A stretch of 64,000 nt of DNA, from positions 248,001 to 312,000 of the forward strand of contig CAVTAV010000006.1 in assembly GCA_963732795.1 (NCBI GenBank), read 5' to 3'. Position numbers and translations under genes: made by a program. Each line of letters starts with the position of its first letter. Position 1 is the stretch's first letter. Under the pieces are notes generated by a model. The model was not told the origin of the DNA, searched no databases, and saw only the letters and a list, made by a program, of their open reading frames with translations. Origin of the DNA: CAVTAV01 sp963732795. GTDB taxonomy: Bacteria; Pseudomonadota; Alphaproteobacteria; CAVTAV01. Shown one piece after another: positions 27,328 to 38,040 of this stretch.

Positions 27328-27339
27328 CAAGCAATCCCT

Positions 27340-27496
27340 GTCATCCCGGACGCTAGGCGAGCCCGGCCTTCAGGCCGGCCGCGAGCCTTGCGATCCGGGA
27401 TCGAGGTCGAAGTCTCAGGCTTGCGACAATGGGTCCCGGATAGCTCGGTTTGCCAACGGCATCAAAGATGCCTGTCAAACCGGCTTCCGGGATGAC
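27340..27496. repeat. Inverted-repeat element between convergent genes
   Basis: A 157-bp intergenic unit bounded by perfect 11-bp inverted arms, GTCATCCCGGA and TCCGGGATGAC, with internal partial copies (GATCCGGGATC, GGTCCCGGATA). It fills the gap between the convergent deacetylase and nfuA genes. The GTCATCCCGG end is a common alphaproteobacterial intergenic repeat type. A transcription-ending role is possible but unproven. Confidence 0.7.
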
Positions 27497-27514
27497 GTCT
27501 CGTTGGAATAGGGT

Positions 27515-28066
27515 TCAGATCTGCTGGACTTCGGTCACTTCCGGCACGTAATGCCGGAGCAGGTTCTCGATGCCGTGCTTTAAGGTCAGCACCGAGCTCG
27601 GGCAGCCTGCGCAGGAGCCCTGCATGTGGAGATAGACCACGCCGTCCTTGAAGCCGTGATAGACGATGTCGCCGCCGTCCTGGGCGACGGCAGGGCGCAC
27701 GCGGGTGTCGAGAAGCTCCTTGATCTGGGCCGCGATCTCGTCCTGCTCGCCTGAAGCTTCGGCGGCGAAGGGCGTCTCGGCGCCGGGATCGACCACCGGC
27801 TGGCCGGAGGTGAAATGATCCATGATGCCGGCGAGGATTTCGGTCTTGAGCTCGGCCCAATCGGCTTCGGGCGCCGTCACCGTGATGAAGTCGCTGCCGA
27901 AGAACACGCCGGTCACGCCCGGCACCTCGAAGAGCCGCCGCGCAAGCGGCGACCGCGCCGCCGCGTCCGCATCCCGGAAATCCGCCGTCCCCGCCGCCAT
28001 GACCTCGCGGCCGGGCAGGAACTTCAACGTCGCCGGATTGGGGGTGTGCTCGGTCTGAATGAACAT
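27515..28066 (-). CDS. nfuA: Fe-S cluster carrier, NifU C-terminal domain (NfuA-type)
   Basis: A 183-residue protein with an N-terminal Nfu-N domain (MFIQTEHTPNPATLKFLPG, VTGVFFGSDFITVT) and a C-terminal NifU-like domain carrying the cluster-binding C152-x2-C155 (GSCAGCPSSVLTLKHGIENLL). It passes [4Fe-4S] clusters to target proteins. The frame is intact. In related genomes a universal stress protein gene usually lies between this gene and trpS; here a Fic gene occupies that place. Confidence 0.95.
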   Translation of the reverse strand: MFIQTEHTPNPATLKFLPGREVMAAGTADFRDADAAARSPLARRLFEVPGVTGVFFGSDFITVTAPEADWAELKTEILAGIMDHFTSGQPVVDPGAETPFAAEASGEQDEIAAQIKELLDTRVRPAVAQDGGDIVYHGFKDGVVYLHMQGSCAGCPSSVLTLKHGIENLLRHYVPEVTEVQQI

Positions 28067-28188
28067 GAGTCGCTATCCTCTAGCCTCGGCAAAACGCGCC
28101 TGATCGACCCTTACATGGCAATTATGACCAATTTGGTCAAGTATTGCTAACTGCCGAAGCCGATCGGGCCGCAGCATGGTGGATCTTG

Positions 28189-28235
28189 TAATATGGACGG
28201 CTCTTCAAAGCCATATTATCATGTACACATAATAT
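28189..28235 (+). promoter_or_regulatory. Three AT-rich half-sites upstream of the Fic gene
   Basis: TAATATGG (28189-28196) and CCATATTA (28211-28218) form a perfect 8-bp inverted repeat with a 14-bp spacer. ATATTAT (28213-28219) and ATAATAT (28229-28235) form a second, overlapping one with a 9-bp spacer. The unit lies 25-70 bp before the Fic start, within its likely promoter, and fits an operator bound by a repressor dimer or tetramer. The nfuA start is 123 bp away on the other strand. Confidence 0.55.
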
Positions 28236-28259
28236 AGGGCGCAGGAGGCGCCCTTATTA

Positions 28260-29429
28260 TTGGAAAGCAACATCTCCGGGGTGGCCGACTTGCGCGTAAC
28301 GGGTCGCTATATAAGCCAACCTACCGGCTACAGAGCGTTCATTCCTGAACCGCTTTCGAACGCCCCAGACATCAACATTGATGCCGAGCTGCAGACTTTA
28401 TTGTCCGATGCAGATCGTGCGCTTGGCCGGTTGGATGGATCGATCCAGACGCTGCCAAACCCCGATCTGTTCGTATTCATGTATGTCAGAAAAGAAGCGG
28501 TCCTATCGAGCCAGATAGAGGGGACCCAAGCTTCAATAAACGATGTGCTGGAGGCGGAAGCGAAGATCCTCGATCCCGCTCGCCCAAACGATGTCTCCGA
28601 AGTTCTCAATTACGTAGACGCCATGAATTACGGTCTGAAGCGCCTCGATAGTTTGCCCCTGTCGCTTCGGCTCTTTTGCGAAATCCACGCCAAGCTAATG
28701 CAGAACGTGAGAGGCGGAAAACTTACCCCCGGTGAATTCAGGACCAGTCAAAATTGGATCGGACCCGAGGGAGCGACCCTCAACGAGGCATCGTTCGTGC
28801 CGCCCCCGCCGTCGATGCTGCAAGACCTGCTCGGAGACCTGGAAAAGTTCTGTCACGCCGACACCGCCTTGCCAGCGTTGATAAAGATCGGGCTCATTCA
28901 TGCCCAGTTCGAGACGATCCATCCGTTCCTGGACGGCAATGGACGCGTCGGCCGGCTGCTCGTCACGTTCCTGCTATGCCAACAGAGAATTCTTCAATTG
29001 CCGGTCCTTTATCTCTCTCACTATCTCAAGAAACATCGTGCCCGATATTACGACCTGCTTCAGGCAACGAGAGAATCCGGGGATTGGGAAGGATGGTTGA
29101 AATTCTTTTTGCGTGGGATTGCGGAGGTCTCCGCCGAAGCGACGTCCACGGCACGCCGCATCGTGAAGCTTAGAGAAACGCACCGAACCGTCATCACGGA
29201 GAAGTTCGGAAGGACCGCCGGCAACGGTCTGTCTATCCTCGAGTACCTGTTCGTAAATCCGATTATTACGGTCAATCAGGTCGCCAAGCGACTAAAGGTC
29301 GGCTATCCGACCGCCAACGATCTCATGGCCCGGTTTGTGGCTGCGGATATTCTTGTGGAAACCACGGGCAACGCCCGAAACCGGCGTTTCAGCTACCAGC
29401 CTTATATCCGGCTCTTCAACGATGCGTGA
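28260..29429 (+). CDS. Fic-domain AMPylase with N-terminal inhibitory motif and C-terminal winged helix
   Basis: An intact 389-residue Fic protein. The catalytic motif HPFLDGNGRVGR is at 221-232 and is complete. An N-terminal inhibitory helix motif, SSQIEGT (83-89), with the Glu that blocks ATP binding, marks it as a self-inhibited class II Fic. The C-terminus (about 325-385, LEYLFVNPIITVNQVAKRLKVGYPTANDLMARF) is a winged helix. Fic enzymes transfer AMP from ATP to target hydroxyls. The start is a TTG at 28260 after AGGAGG. Its base composition is clearly less GC-rich than its neighbours, and it interrupts a conserved gene order, so acquisition is likely. Targets are unknown; autoregulation through the winged helix is inferred. 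Confidence 0.92.
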   Translation: MESNISGVADLRVTGRYISQPTGYRAFIPEPLSNAPDINIDAELQTLLSDADRALGRLDGSIQTLPNPDLFVFMYVRKEAVLSSQIEGTQASINDVLEAEAKILDPARPNDVSEVLNYVDAMNYGLKRLDSLPLSLRLFCEIHAKLMQNVRGGKLTPGEFRTSQNWIGPEGATLNEASFVPPPPSMLQDLLGDLEKFCHADTALPALIKIGLIHAQFETIHPFLDGNGRVGRLLVTFLLCQQRILQLPVLYLSHYLKKHRARYYDLLQATRESGDWEGWLKFFLRGIAEVSAEATSTARRIVKLRETHRTVITEKFGRTAGNGLSILEYLFVNPIITVNQVAKRLKVGYPTANDLMARFVAADILVETTGNARNRRFSYQPYIRLFNDA

Positions 29430-29444
29430 GCCCGTGATCGCCGA

Positions 29445-30456
29445 TCACGCCCTCAAGAACCCCACGATGTCATAGACCTCCGCCACGATGGGGTCGGCGA
29501 TGGCGTGGGCGCGGGCGGCGCCGTCGTGGAGGATGCGGTCGACTTCGGCGGGGTCGTCGAGGAGGCGGGTCATTTCGGCGGTGATCGGACCGAGTTGCGC
29601 GACCATGAGGTCGGCGAGGGCCGGCTTGAAGACCGAGAACATCTTGCCTTCGAATTCCTCGCACACGGCGTCCGGCGTCTTGTCCGCGAGAACGGCGTAG
29701 ATCTCGACCAGATTGCGGGCTTCGGGGCGCGACGCCAGGTCCGACGCCTTGCCCGGCAAGGGATCGGGATCGGTGCGGGCCTTGCGGATCTTCTGGGCGA
29801 TCGTGTCGGCCGAATCGGTCAGGTTGATCCGCGAATAGTCGGATGGGTCCGACTTCGACATCTTCGCCGTGCCGTCGCGCAGGGACATGATCCGCGCGCC
29901 CGATTCCTTGATCACCGGATCGGGCAGCGTGGAAGAACTCGACGCCGAAATCGTGATTGAATTTCTGGGCGATGTCGCGGGTCAGCTCCAGATGCTGCTT
30001 CTGGTCCTCGCCCACAGGCACATGGGTCGCCTTATAGGCCAGGATGTCGGCCGCCATCAGGCAGGGATAGACCATCAGCCCGGCCGAGGCGTTCTCGCGG
30101 TCCTTGCCGGCCTTGTCCTTGAACTGGGTCATGCGGTTCAGCCAGCCGATCCGGGCGACGCAATTGAAAATCCAGGCGAGCTCGGCATGCTCGGCGACCT
30201 GGCTCTGGTTGAAGATGATGCTGGCCTTGGGATCGATCCCCGCCGCGAGATAGCAGGCGGTCATGCGCCGCGTGTCCTCGCGCAGCTTCGCGGGATCGTG
30301 CGGCACGGTGATCGCGTGCATGTCGACCATGCAGAAGATGGTCTCGAAGTCTTCCTGCATGCCGACCCAGTTGCGGATCGCGCCGAGATAATTGCCGAGA
30401 TGGGGAATGCCGGTCGGTTGAATGCCGGAAAAGACGCGGCCCTGCTTGTTCGCCAT
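29445..30456 (-). CDS. trpS: Tryptophan--tRNA ligase (one frame change)
   Basis: About 336 residues when the N-terminal part (MANKQGRVFSGIQPTGIPHLGNYLGAI to HDFGVEFF) is joined to LPDPVIKESGARIMSLRDGTAKMSKSD across a frame change near 29930; removing one C from TTCCACGCTG restores the join. The HIGH-type motif appears as PTGIPHLGNY and the KMSKS motif as KMSKSD. The enzyme charges tRNA-Trp and is essential, so the shift is most probably a sequence error. It ends the leftward mutS-glnD-murJ-trpS series. Confidence 0.95.
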
Positions 30457-30479
30457 GATTCGTCACCCGTTGGAGAAGC

Positions 30480-32114
30480 GCGCGGTGTTATCGCCGGACT
30501 AGCGGGCGCGGTCAACCGGCCTTCGGGCTCGGGCGTGGCGGGCGTGCGATTGGCGAGGCGCTTCAGGTCGGCAAGGCTATAGGCGCCGAGAAGCTTGCCG
30601 ACCGCGAAGAACACGACGATGCCGACGACGACCAGCAGCGCGAGCGCGCCGAAACCCGTCACGAGGAGGTGCCGGTGGAAATAGGGCGCGAGCAGATGGT
30701 GCGACGCCGAGAAGCGCGCCGACCATCACGACGCAGGCCCGACCACGCCGAGCAAGCCGCCGCTTGAGCTGGGCGTCGGGGACGAAATGGCCGCGCTTGT
30801 GGAGGGTGACCGCCAGCAGCCCGACATTGATCCAGGCGGCGGTCGCCGTGGAGAGCGCGAGACCGACATGGCCGATGCCGAACGGCATCAGGCTCAGCAT
30901 CAGGATCACGTTCAGGCAGAAATTGATCACCAGGCAGATCATCGCGTAGCGCACCGGCGTCTTGGTGTCGTGGCGCGCGAAGAAGCCGGGGGTCAGGATC
31001 TTGACCAGCACATAGGCCGGCAGGCCGGCGGAAAAGGCCATCAGCGTGTAGACGGTCGGCATGGTATCGCTCGCCGTGAACTCGCCGCCCTGAAACAGCA
31101 CCGTGATGATCGGCGTCGCCACGCTGACGAAGGCGGCGGCCGCCGGCAAGGTGAGCAGCATCACCAGCTCCATCGCCCGGTTGAGGCTGTAGAGCGCGGC
31201 CTTCTCGTTTCCCGACGCGACCTGGCGCGAGAGAAACGGCAGCAGCACGGTGCCGACCGCGACGCCGATCACGCCGACCGGCAACTGGTTGATCCGGTCG
31301 GCATAATAGAGAAAGGAGATCGAGCCCTTGGGCAGGAACGACGCCAGGATGTTGTCCATCATCAGGTTGAGCTGAATGCCGCCCGCGCCCAAGGCCGCCG
31401 GCGCGATCAGCTTGGCGAAGGCGCGTCACGTCCTTGCTGAATTTGGGCCAGCGGAGCTTGAGCCCCATGCCCATGCGGCCCGCCGCGCTCGCGACCCAGA
31501 TGAGCTGCACGACGCCGGCTGCCGCCACGCTCCAGGCGAGCGCATGGCCGGCCGTGCGTGTCGCGGTGGCGAAGCCGACCATCGCGATGATCATGCAGAT
31601 GTTCAGGAGGATCGGCGCCGCCGCGGTCACCGCGAACCGCATGAAGGTGTTGAGGATGCCCGAATAGAGCGACACCAGGCTGATGAACACCATGTAGCAG
31701 AAGGTCGTCCGGGTCAGATCGACGGCGAGATTGTATCGCTCCGGATCGTGGATGAAGCCCGGCGCCATGACATACATGGCGAAGCGGCATGAAGATCTCG
31801 AAGAGCGCGAACACGCCCGCGAGCGCCAGCAGCAGGATCGCCAGGATCTCCTCGGCGAATTCCTTGGCCTTGAGCTTGGCGAGCTCCGGATCCGGCTCGC
31901 CTTCCAGGGTTTTCGAGAACATCGGCACGAAGGCGGCGTTGAACGCGCCTTCCGCGAACAGGCGGCGGAAGAAGTTCGGCGTCTTGAAGGCGATGAAGAA
32001 GCAGTCCGACACCAGCCCCGCGCCGAGGAACCGCGCCATCAGCACGTCCCGGATGAAGCCCAGCACGCGGCTGAGCATCGTAATCGTGCTGTTGGTCAGG
32101 ATGGATTTGAGCAT
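30480..32114 (-). CDS. murJ: Lipid II flippase MurJ (frame changes)
   Basis: Three open pieces together give a MurJ of normal size, about 520 residues with 13-14 hydrophobic helices. The first is MLKSILTNSTITMLSRVLGFIRDVLMARFLGAG, with FFRRLFAEGAFNAAFVPMF, the family signature. The middle is MYVMAPGFIHDPERYNLAVDLTR. The last runs from GGIQLNLMMDNILASFLPKGSISFLYYADRINQLPVGVIGVAVGTVLLP. Frame changes lie near 31785, 31430 and 30705; the exact stop near 30480 is uncertain, since one more shift is needed to reach it. MurJ moves lipid II across the inner membrane for peptidoglycan synthesis and is essential. Confidence 0.9.
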
Positions 32115-32125
32115 GCTGCGAGTCA

Positions 32126-32202
32126 GCAGAAATCAGATGACGGAAGTCAGAAGTGTAGCAATGAGCACTCACTGACTTCCGATCTCCGATATCTGACTCT
32201 GC
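32126..32202. repeat. Quasi-palindromic repeat, copy A (AAATCAGA family)
   Basis: The left half GCAGAAATCAGATGA..GGAAGTCAG pairs imperfectly with the right half CTGACTTCC..ATCTGACTCTGC, giving a hairpin of about 30 bp per arm in the gap between glnD and murJ. The left half shares the pattern AAATCAGA-N3-CGGAA-N-TCAGAAG with the element at 45663-45738, so this is a repeat family with at least two copies. Confidence 0.65.
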
Positions 32203-32204
32203 GA

Positions 32205-34959
32205 TCACGCGGCTTCCTTGGCCGCCGGATCTTCCAGCGCGCCCATCAGCTCGCGCTCGATGGATTTGAGCTTCGAGCCATGGGTGATCTTGTGGCCGAA
32301 CAGATTGCGGACATAGAACACGTCGACTGCGCTCTCGCCATAGGTCGCGATATGGGCGCTGGAGATCGAGAGGTTGGCCTTGGTCAGCGCATAGGCGAGA
32401 TCGGCGAGAAGACCCGGACGGTCGCGGCCGTTGACCTCGATGACCGTATGGCTGTCGCTCGCGCGGTTGTCGATCAGCACGCGCGGCGCGACCTTGAACA
32501 CCCGCTCGCGCTTGGCGGGCTTGTGGCGGTCGGCGAGGATCTGGCGCGGCTTGACCTCGCCCTTCAGGGACTTCTCGATCGCGCTCCGCACCCGCTGCAG
32601 CCGGTCGGCATCGGCAAAGGCGTTGCCCTCGGAATCCTGGATCACGAAGGTATCGAGCGCGAGGCCGTCCTTGGTCGTGTAGATCTTGGCGTCGACGATC
32701 GAGCCGCCGGCCATGGACAAGCGCGCCGGTGATGCGGGCGAAAAGGCCCGGATGGTCGAGCGTGTAGAAGGTGATCTCGGTCACCGAGCGGAAGTGATCG
32801 ACCTTGGCGTCGACCGTGAGCTTCATCTTGTCGTCGTCGGCCTTGCGCATCAGCCGCGCGTCGTATTCGAGCTTCTCCGGCGTGTTCGAAAGCCAGTAGG
32901 AATCGAAATGCCGCTCGACATGGGCGTCGATGTCCTCCGGCGTCCAGTCCGAGAGGCGCGCGCGCAGATCCTCGATCGCGGCCTTGATCCGGCCCTTGCG
33001 GCGCGGCGACCGACAAGCCGCCGTCCAGCACGCTCTCGGCGGCGATAATAGAGATCGCGCAGAAGCTGGCCCTTCCAGCCGTTCCAGATGCCGGGGCCGA
33101 CGGCGCGGATATCCGCGACGGTAAGGATCAGCAGCAGGCGAAGCCGCTCCGGGCTCTGCACGATGCTGGTGAAATCCGCGACCGTCTTCGGGTCGGAGAT
33201 ATCGCGCTTGAAGGCGATGCTGCTCATCAGCAGGTGATATTTGACGAGCCAGGCCGTGGTTTCGGTCTCGGCCTCGCTCATGCCGAGCCGGGGGCAGAGC
33301 TTTTCCGCCACGCCCGCGCCGAGGATCGAATGGTCGCCGCCCCGGCCCTTGGCGATATCGTGCAGCATCAACGCGACATAGAGCACCCGGCGGGAGAGCA
33401 CCTTGTGGATGATCTCGCCCGACAGCGGATGGTCCTTGGCGAGACTGCCGTTCTCGATGCCGGCCAGAATGCCGATCGCGCGGATGGTATGCTCGTCCAC
33501 CGTATAGGTGTGATACATGTCGTGCTGGGTCTGGGCCACGACGCGGCCGAAATCCGGCACGAAACGGCCGAATACGCCCGCCTCGTTCATCTTGCGCAGG
33601 AACAGCTCGGGATTCTTCTTCGAGGTCAGAATCTCGAGGAACAGCGCGTTGGCTTCCGGGTCCGCGCGCACCTTCGCGGTGATCTTGCGCAGGCTGCGCT
33701 GAATGAGACGGAGCGCGCCGGGGTGGATATCCAATCCGTGTTTCTGCGCGACACGGAAGATCCGGATCATCTTCACCGGATCGCGCTGCGAAATCGTCGT
33801 CGTTCTCGACATTGATCCAGCTGCCGTCGACCACGAAGCCTTCGACCTCGCGGCGCTTCAGCCCGAGCCGCGGCAGGCGGATCTTCGGCTTGCGCTTATG
33901 CTGCTCTTCCATATGGGCGCAGAAGATGCGGGTCAGATCGCCGACCGTCTTGGCGATGAGATAATAATGCTTCATGAAGCGCTCGACGCCGATCGAGCCT
34001 TCGCGGTCGGTATATTTCGAGCCGCCGGGCAAGCTCGGGCTGGACGTCGAAGGTAAGCCGCTCCTCGGCGCGGCCCGCGATCTGATGCAGATGGCAGCGC
34101 ACGGTCCAGAGGAACTTCTCGGCATCGACGAAGCGGCGAAGCTCGGTGCGGTTCAGGACGCCGGCGCCCACGAGATCGCCGACCTCCTTCACCCGATAGA
34201 GATATTTGCCGATCCAGTAGAGCGTATGGAGATCGCGCAGGCCGCCCTTGCCTTCCTTGAGGTTCGGCTCGACGACATAGCGTGAAGTCGCCGACTTTCT
34301 TGTGGCGCGCATCCCGCTCGGCGAGCTTGGCCTCGACGAAGTCCGGTCCCGTGCCGTCGATCACGTCCTTGTCGAAGCGCTGGTCGAGCTCCTCGAACAG
34401 ACTCCTTGTCGCCCCAGATGAAGCGTTTCTCCAGGAGCGCGGTGCGGATGGTGAGATCGCCCTGGGCGAGGCGGACGCAATCGTCGATCGAGCGCGTCGA
34501 ATGGCCGACCTTGAGGCCGAGATCCCAGAGCATATAGAGCATGTATTCGACGACCTGCTCGCCCCAGGGCGTCTGCTTGTAGGGCAGCAGGAACAGGATA
34601 TCGACGTCGGAATAGGGCGCGAGCTCGCCCCGGCCATAGCCGCCGACCGCGACGAGGCTCATGCGCTCGGAGCGGGTCGGATTGGTGACCGGATAGACAT
34701 AGGTGGTGGTGAAGTCGTAGAGGCAGCGGATCACCTGGTCCATCAGGTAGCAATAGGCGTGGGCCGCGCCGGTGCCGTCGGCATCCTTCTCGAAGCGCCG
34801 CCAGACCTCGTCCCGCCCCTTCTTGTAGGCGATCTTCAAAAGATCGAGCACGGCCGGGCGCAGGTCGGACGGATTGGCGTCCTCCACGCGCTTGCGCAAT
34901 TGGCTGAGAAATTTCGCGCGGTCGATGATCGACCGGCGTTCCGGGACTATGGCATTCAT
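32205..34959 (-). CDS. glnD: Bifunctional uridylyltransferase/uridylyl-removing enzyme GlnD (several frame changes)
   Basis: Pieces add up to about 915 residues, the normal GlnD length. The nucleotidyltransferase domain has VAVGGYGRGELAPYSDVDILFLLP. The middle has EPNLKEGKGGLRDLHTLYWIGKYL. The HD domain shows LMLHDIAKGRGGDHSILGA. Two C-terminal ACT domains end the protein (FYTLDHPGLFARITGAL; VNGRDRPGLLADLAYALTKANLSI). Frame changes lie near 34400, 34280, 34035, 33797, 33045, 33005 and 32715. GlnD uridylylates PII proteins according to glutamine level, so it heads nitrogen control. The start is the ATG at 34959. Confidence 0.9.
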
Positions 34960-35110
34960 ACGCGTCTCTGCGGCTCGGCTGTCACACTTATCGCCCCTTG
35001 GGCTTTACGCCCTCTAAATGGGGACCGCTTCCGGCCGGTACCATCCTATGTTTTTGCGACGATTCTGTCATGCCGCGCGTGCGAACGGATATCAGGCCGG
35101 CGCGGATTGG

Positions 35111-37848
35111 CTATTTTTCGGGCTCATCGTCCAGCAGCGCCTTGAGCCGATAGAGCGCTTCGAGCGCGGCTTTGGGCGTCAATTCGTCGGGCAGAATCTC
35201 CGCCAGGGCCTCCTCGACCTTTGACGGGCCTTTCTTGGCCGCCGCGCGGGTGGCGACGGTTGCGAACAGAGGCAGGTCGTCGGCCAGCCCCCGCATGGCG
35301 CTTTGCTGATCGCTCGATTCGAGGAGATTGAGCACTTCTTCCGCCCGCGAAACGACCGAGGCGGGGAGCCCGGCGAGCTTGGCGACCTGGATGCCGTAGG
35401 AGCCCTCGGCCGCGCCGGGCCCCACTTCGTGCAGGAACACAACGTCGCCCTTCCATTCCTTGACCCGCATGGTGTGGTTGGCGACGTGGGCGAGGCGGCC
35501 GGCGAGGCCGGTCAGCTCGTGATAATGCGTCGCGAACAGGGTCCGGCATTCGTTGACGTCGTGGAGATGCTCGACCGTGGCCCAGGCGATGGAAAGGCCG
35601 TCGAAGGTCGCGGTGCCGCGGCCGATCTCGTCCAGGATCACCAGCGACTTGGGTCCGGCCTGATTGAGGATCGCCGCCGCCTCGACCATCTCGACCATGA
35701 AGGTCGAGCGGCCGCGCGCCAGATCGTCCGACGCGCCGACCCGGCTGAACAGCCGATCGACGACGCCGATATGGGCCTCCGCAGCCGGCACGAAGGAGCC
35801 GATCTGGGCCAGGATCGCAATCAGCGCATTCTGGCGCAGAAACGTGCTCTTGCCGGCCATGTTCGGCCCCGTGAGCAGCCAGAGGCGCTTCTCGCCTGAA
35901 AGATCGCAGTCGTTCGGCACGAAGGGCCCGGCATGCTCGGTCTTGAGCGCGTCTTCCACCACGGGATGGCGGCCGGCGCGGATGTCGAAGGCTGTCGAAT
36001 CGTCGATCTCGGGCCGGACATAGCTCTTCTCCCGCGCGAGAGTCGCGAGCGCCGCCGAGACATCGAGCGCGCTCAAGGCTTCCGCCGCGCGCGATGATCG
36101 CCTCGGCGCGGCCTCAGGATCTCGGCGACCAGCCCATCGAAGATCGATTGCTCGATTTCAAGCGCGCGGGCCTCGGAGCGCTCGATCCGGCTCGCGAGGT
36201 CGGCGAGCTCGACCGTGTTGAAGCGGACGGCATTGGCCAGGGTCTGCCGGTGGATGAAGGTTTCGGCATGCGGCGCGGCCATCAGCTTGTCGGCGTGAAC
36301 CGGCGTCACCTCGATGTAATAGCCGAGCACGTTGTTGTGGCGGGCCTTGAGGCTTTGGATGCCGGTCGCCTCCCGGTATTTGGCCTCGAGACCCGGCGAT
36401 CAGCCGGCGGCCTTCGTCATGAAGGGTGCGCTGCTCGTCGAGCGCCGGCGTCATAGCCCTTGGCGATGTATTTGCCGTCGCGCAGGATCATCGGCGGGTC
36501 GGCGACCAGCGCCCGGCGGAGCTTATCCGCCGTCGAGGCATGGCCTTGAAGCCGCTCCAGGGCCTCCGTCAGTTGTTTCGGCTGCGCAACGAGCGGCTCG
36601 ACAGCTTGGCTCGCCTCGAACAGCGCCCGGATCGCGCCTGCTTCCGCGAGTCCGTCCCGGAGCGCCGCGAGATCGCGCGGGCCGCCCCGGCCGAGGGAGA
36701 GCCGCGACAGGGCGCGCTCCATATCCGGGCAGCGTTTCAGGGTCTCCCGCAGCCGGGCCCGCAGCCCGTCGTCCTCGGCGAAGAAGCCGACAAGGTCGAG
36801 CCGGTCATGGATCGAAGCCGGGCGGGTCAGGGGCGCGGCGAGGCGGTTGGTCAGAAGCCGGGCGCCGCCCGCCGTCAGGGTTCGGTCGATGACGCTCAGC
36901 AGCGAGCCGCGCCGGTCGCCCGAAAGGGTCCGGGTCAGCTCCAGGCTGCGCCGGGTCGCGGCATCGATCGCCATGGTCTCGTCGAGCCCCGTCGAGGCCG
37001 GCGGCTTCAGGGCCGGCAAGCGACCTTTTTGCGTTTCGGTGACGTAATCCATGAGCGCGCCGGCGGCGGCAAGCTCGGCGCGGGTGAACGTGCCGAAGCC
37101 ATCGAGCGCGGCGACATTGTAGGTCTTCTTCAACAACCGCTCGGCGCGCTGGCTGTCGAACCTTCCGGGCACCAGAAGGGTCAGCGCCGCCGTCCAATCA
37201 TGAAGCGCGTCAACGACGGCCGGCTCCTCGGCAAGGCGCTCCGAGACCAGGATCTCCCTCGGGGCGATACGGGCCAGCAGCTGCATCCAGGCCCCGCGCG
37301 GGCACGACGGCGGTCGAGAAATCCCCCGTCGACATGTCGAGCCAGGCGAGCGCGGTCAGCCCCTCGCCTTGCGCCAGCGCCGCGAGATAATTGTGCCGAC
37401 GGGCATCGAGCAGCGCGTCCTCGGTCAGAGTCCCGGCCGTCACGAGCCGCACGACATCCCGCGCGACGACCGACTTGGACCCGCGCTTCTTGGCCTCGGC
37501 CGGATCCTCGGTCTGCTCGCAGATCGCAACCTTGAGGCCGGCGCGGATCAGCTTCGGCAGATAGCTTTCGGCGGCATGGACCGGCACGCCGCACATCGGG
37601 ATGTCCTGGCCGAGATGCTTGCCGCGCTTGGTGAGCGCGATGTCGAGCGCCGCCGCGGCGCGCTTGGCGTCGTCGAAGAACATCTCGTAGAAATCGCCCA
37701 TCCGGTAGAACAGCAGGTAATCGGGATAGGCGGCTTTGATTTCGAGATACTGCGCCATCATCGGCGTCGCGCCGTCCGGTATGGCGGCGACGGGTGGTTC
37801 GGATGACTCGCTCACATCCGGCTGGCGGCGCTCCAGGGTGTCGTCCAT
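35111..37848 (-). CDS. mutS: DNA mismatch repair protein MutS (several frame changes)
   Basis: About 910 residues after joining four or five pieces. The mismatch-recognition domain has TPMMAQYLEIKAAYPDYLLFYRMGDFYEMF, with the Phe-x-Glu of MutS in FYEMF. The connector, lever and clamp follow (NNVLGYYIEVTPVHADKL). The ATPase has LLTGPNMAGKSTFLRQNALI (Walker A GPNMAGKS), FMVEMVEAAAIL, and LVILDEIGRGTATFDGLSIAWA (Walker B). Frame changes lie near 37290, 36445, 36400 and 36095. The best start is MDDTLERRQPD at 37848; an earlier in-frame ATG at 37926 exists. It is divergent from maeB, as in many alphaproteobacteria. Confidence 0.93.
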
Positions 37849-38040
37849 AGGGTCGAGTTGTACATGAGCGGGCCGGGACCGGGCAACTGGCGCGCATGCC
37901 ATCGAACGGTCATCTTGGCCCCCCATGATCCCGAGCCACGCTAGGCATAACCATCGGTCTGCCCCTATTCTTTTTTGTTTCGCGCGGTATGCTTAACACC
38001 GTAAATCCACCGCGCGTTCTCACGGGGCAACGGGGGAAGA

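Noticed and set aside
31714..34125. An 803-residue leftward frame spanning parts of glnD and murJ
   Set aside because: It is a chimera produced by frame changes: correct GlnD segments alternate with out-of-frame Arg/Pro-rich sequence, and it runs through the glnD stop in the wrong frame.
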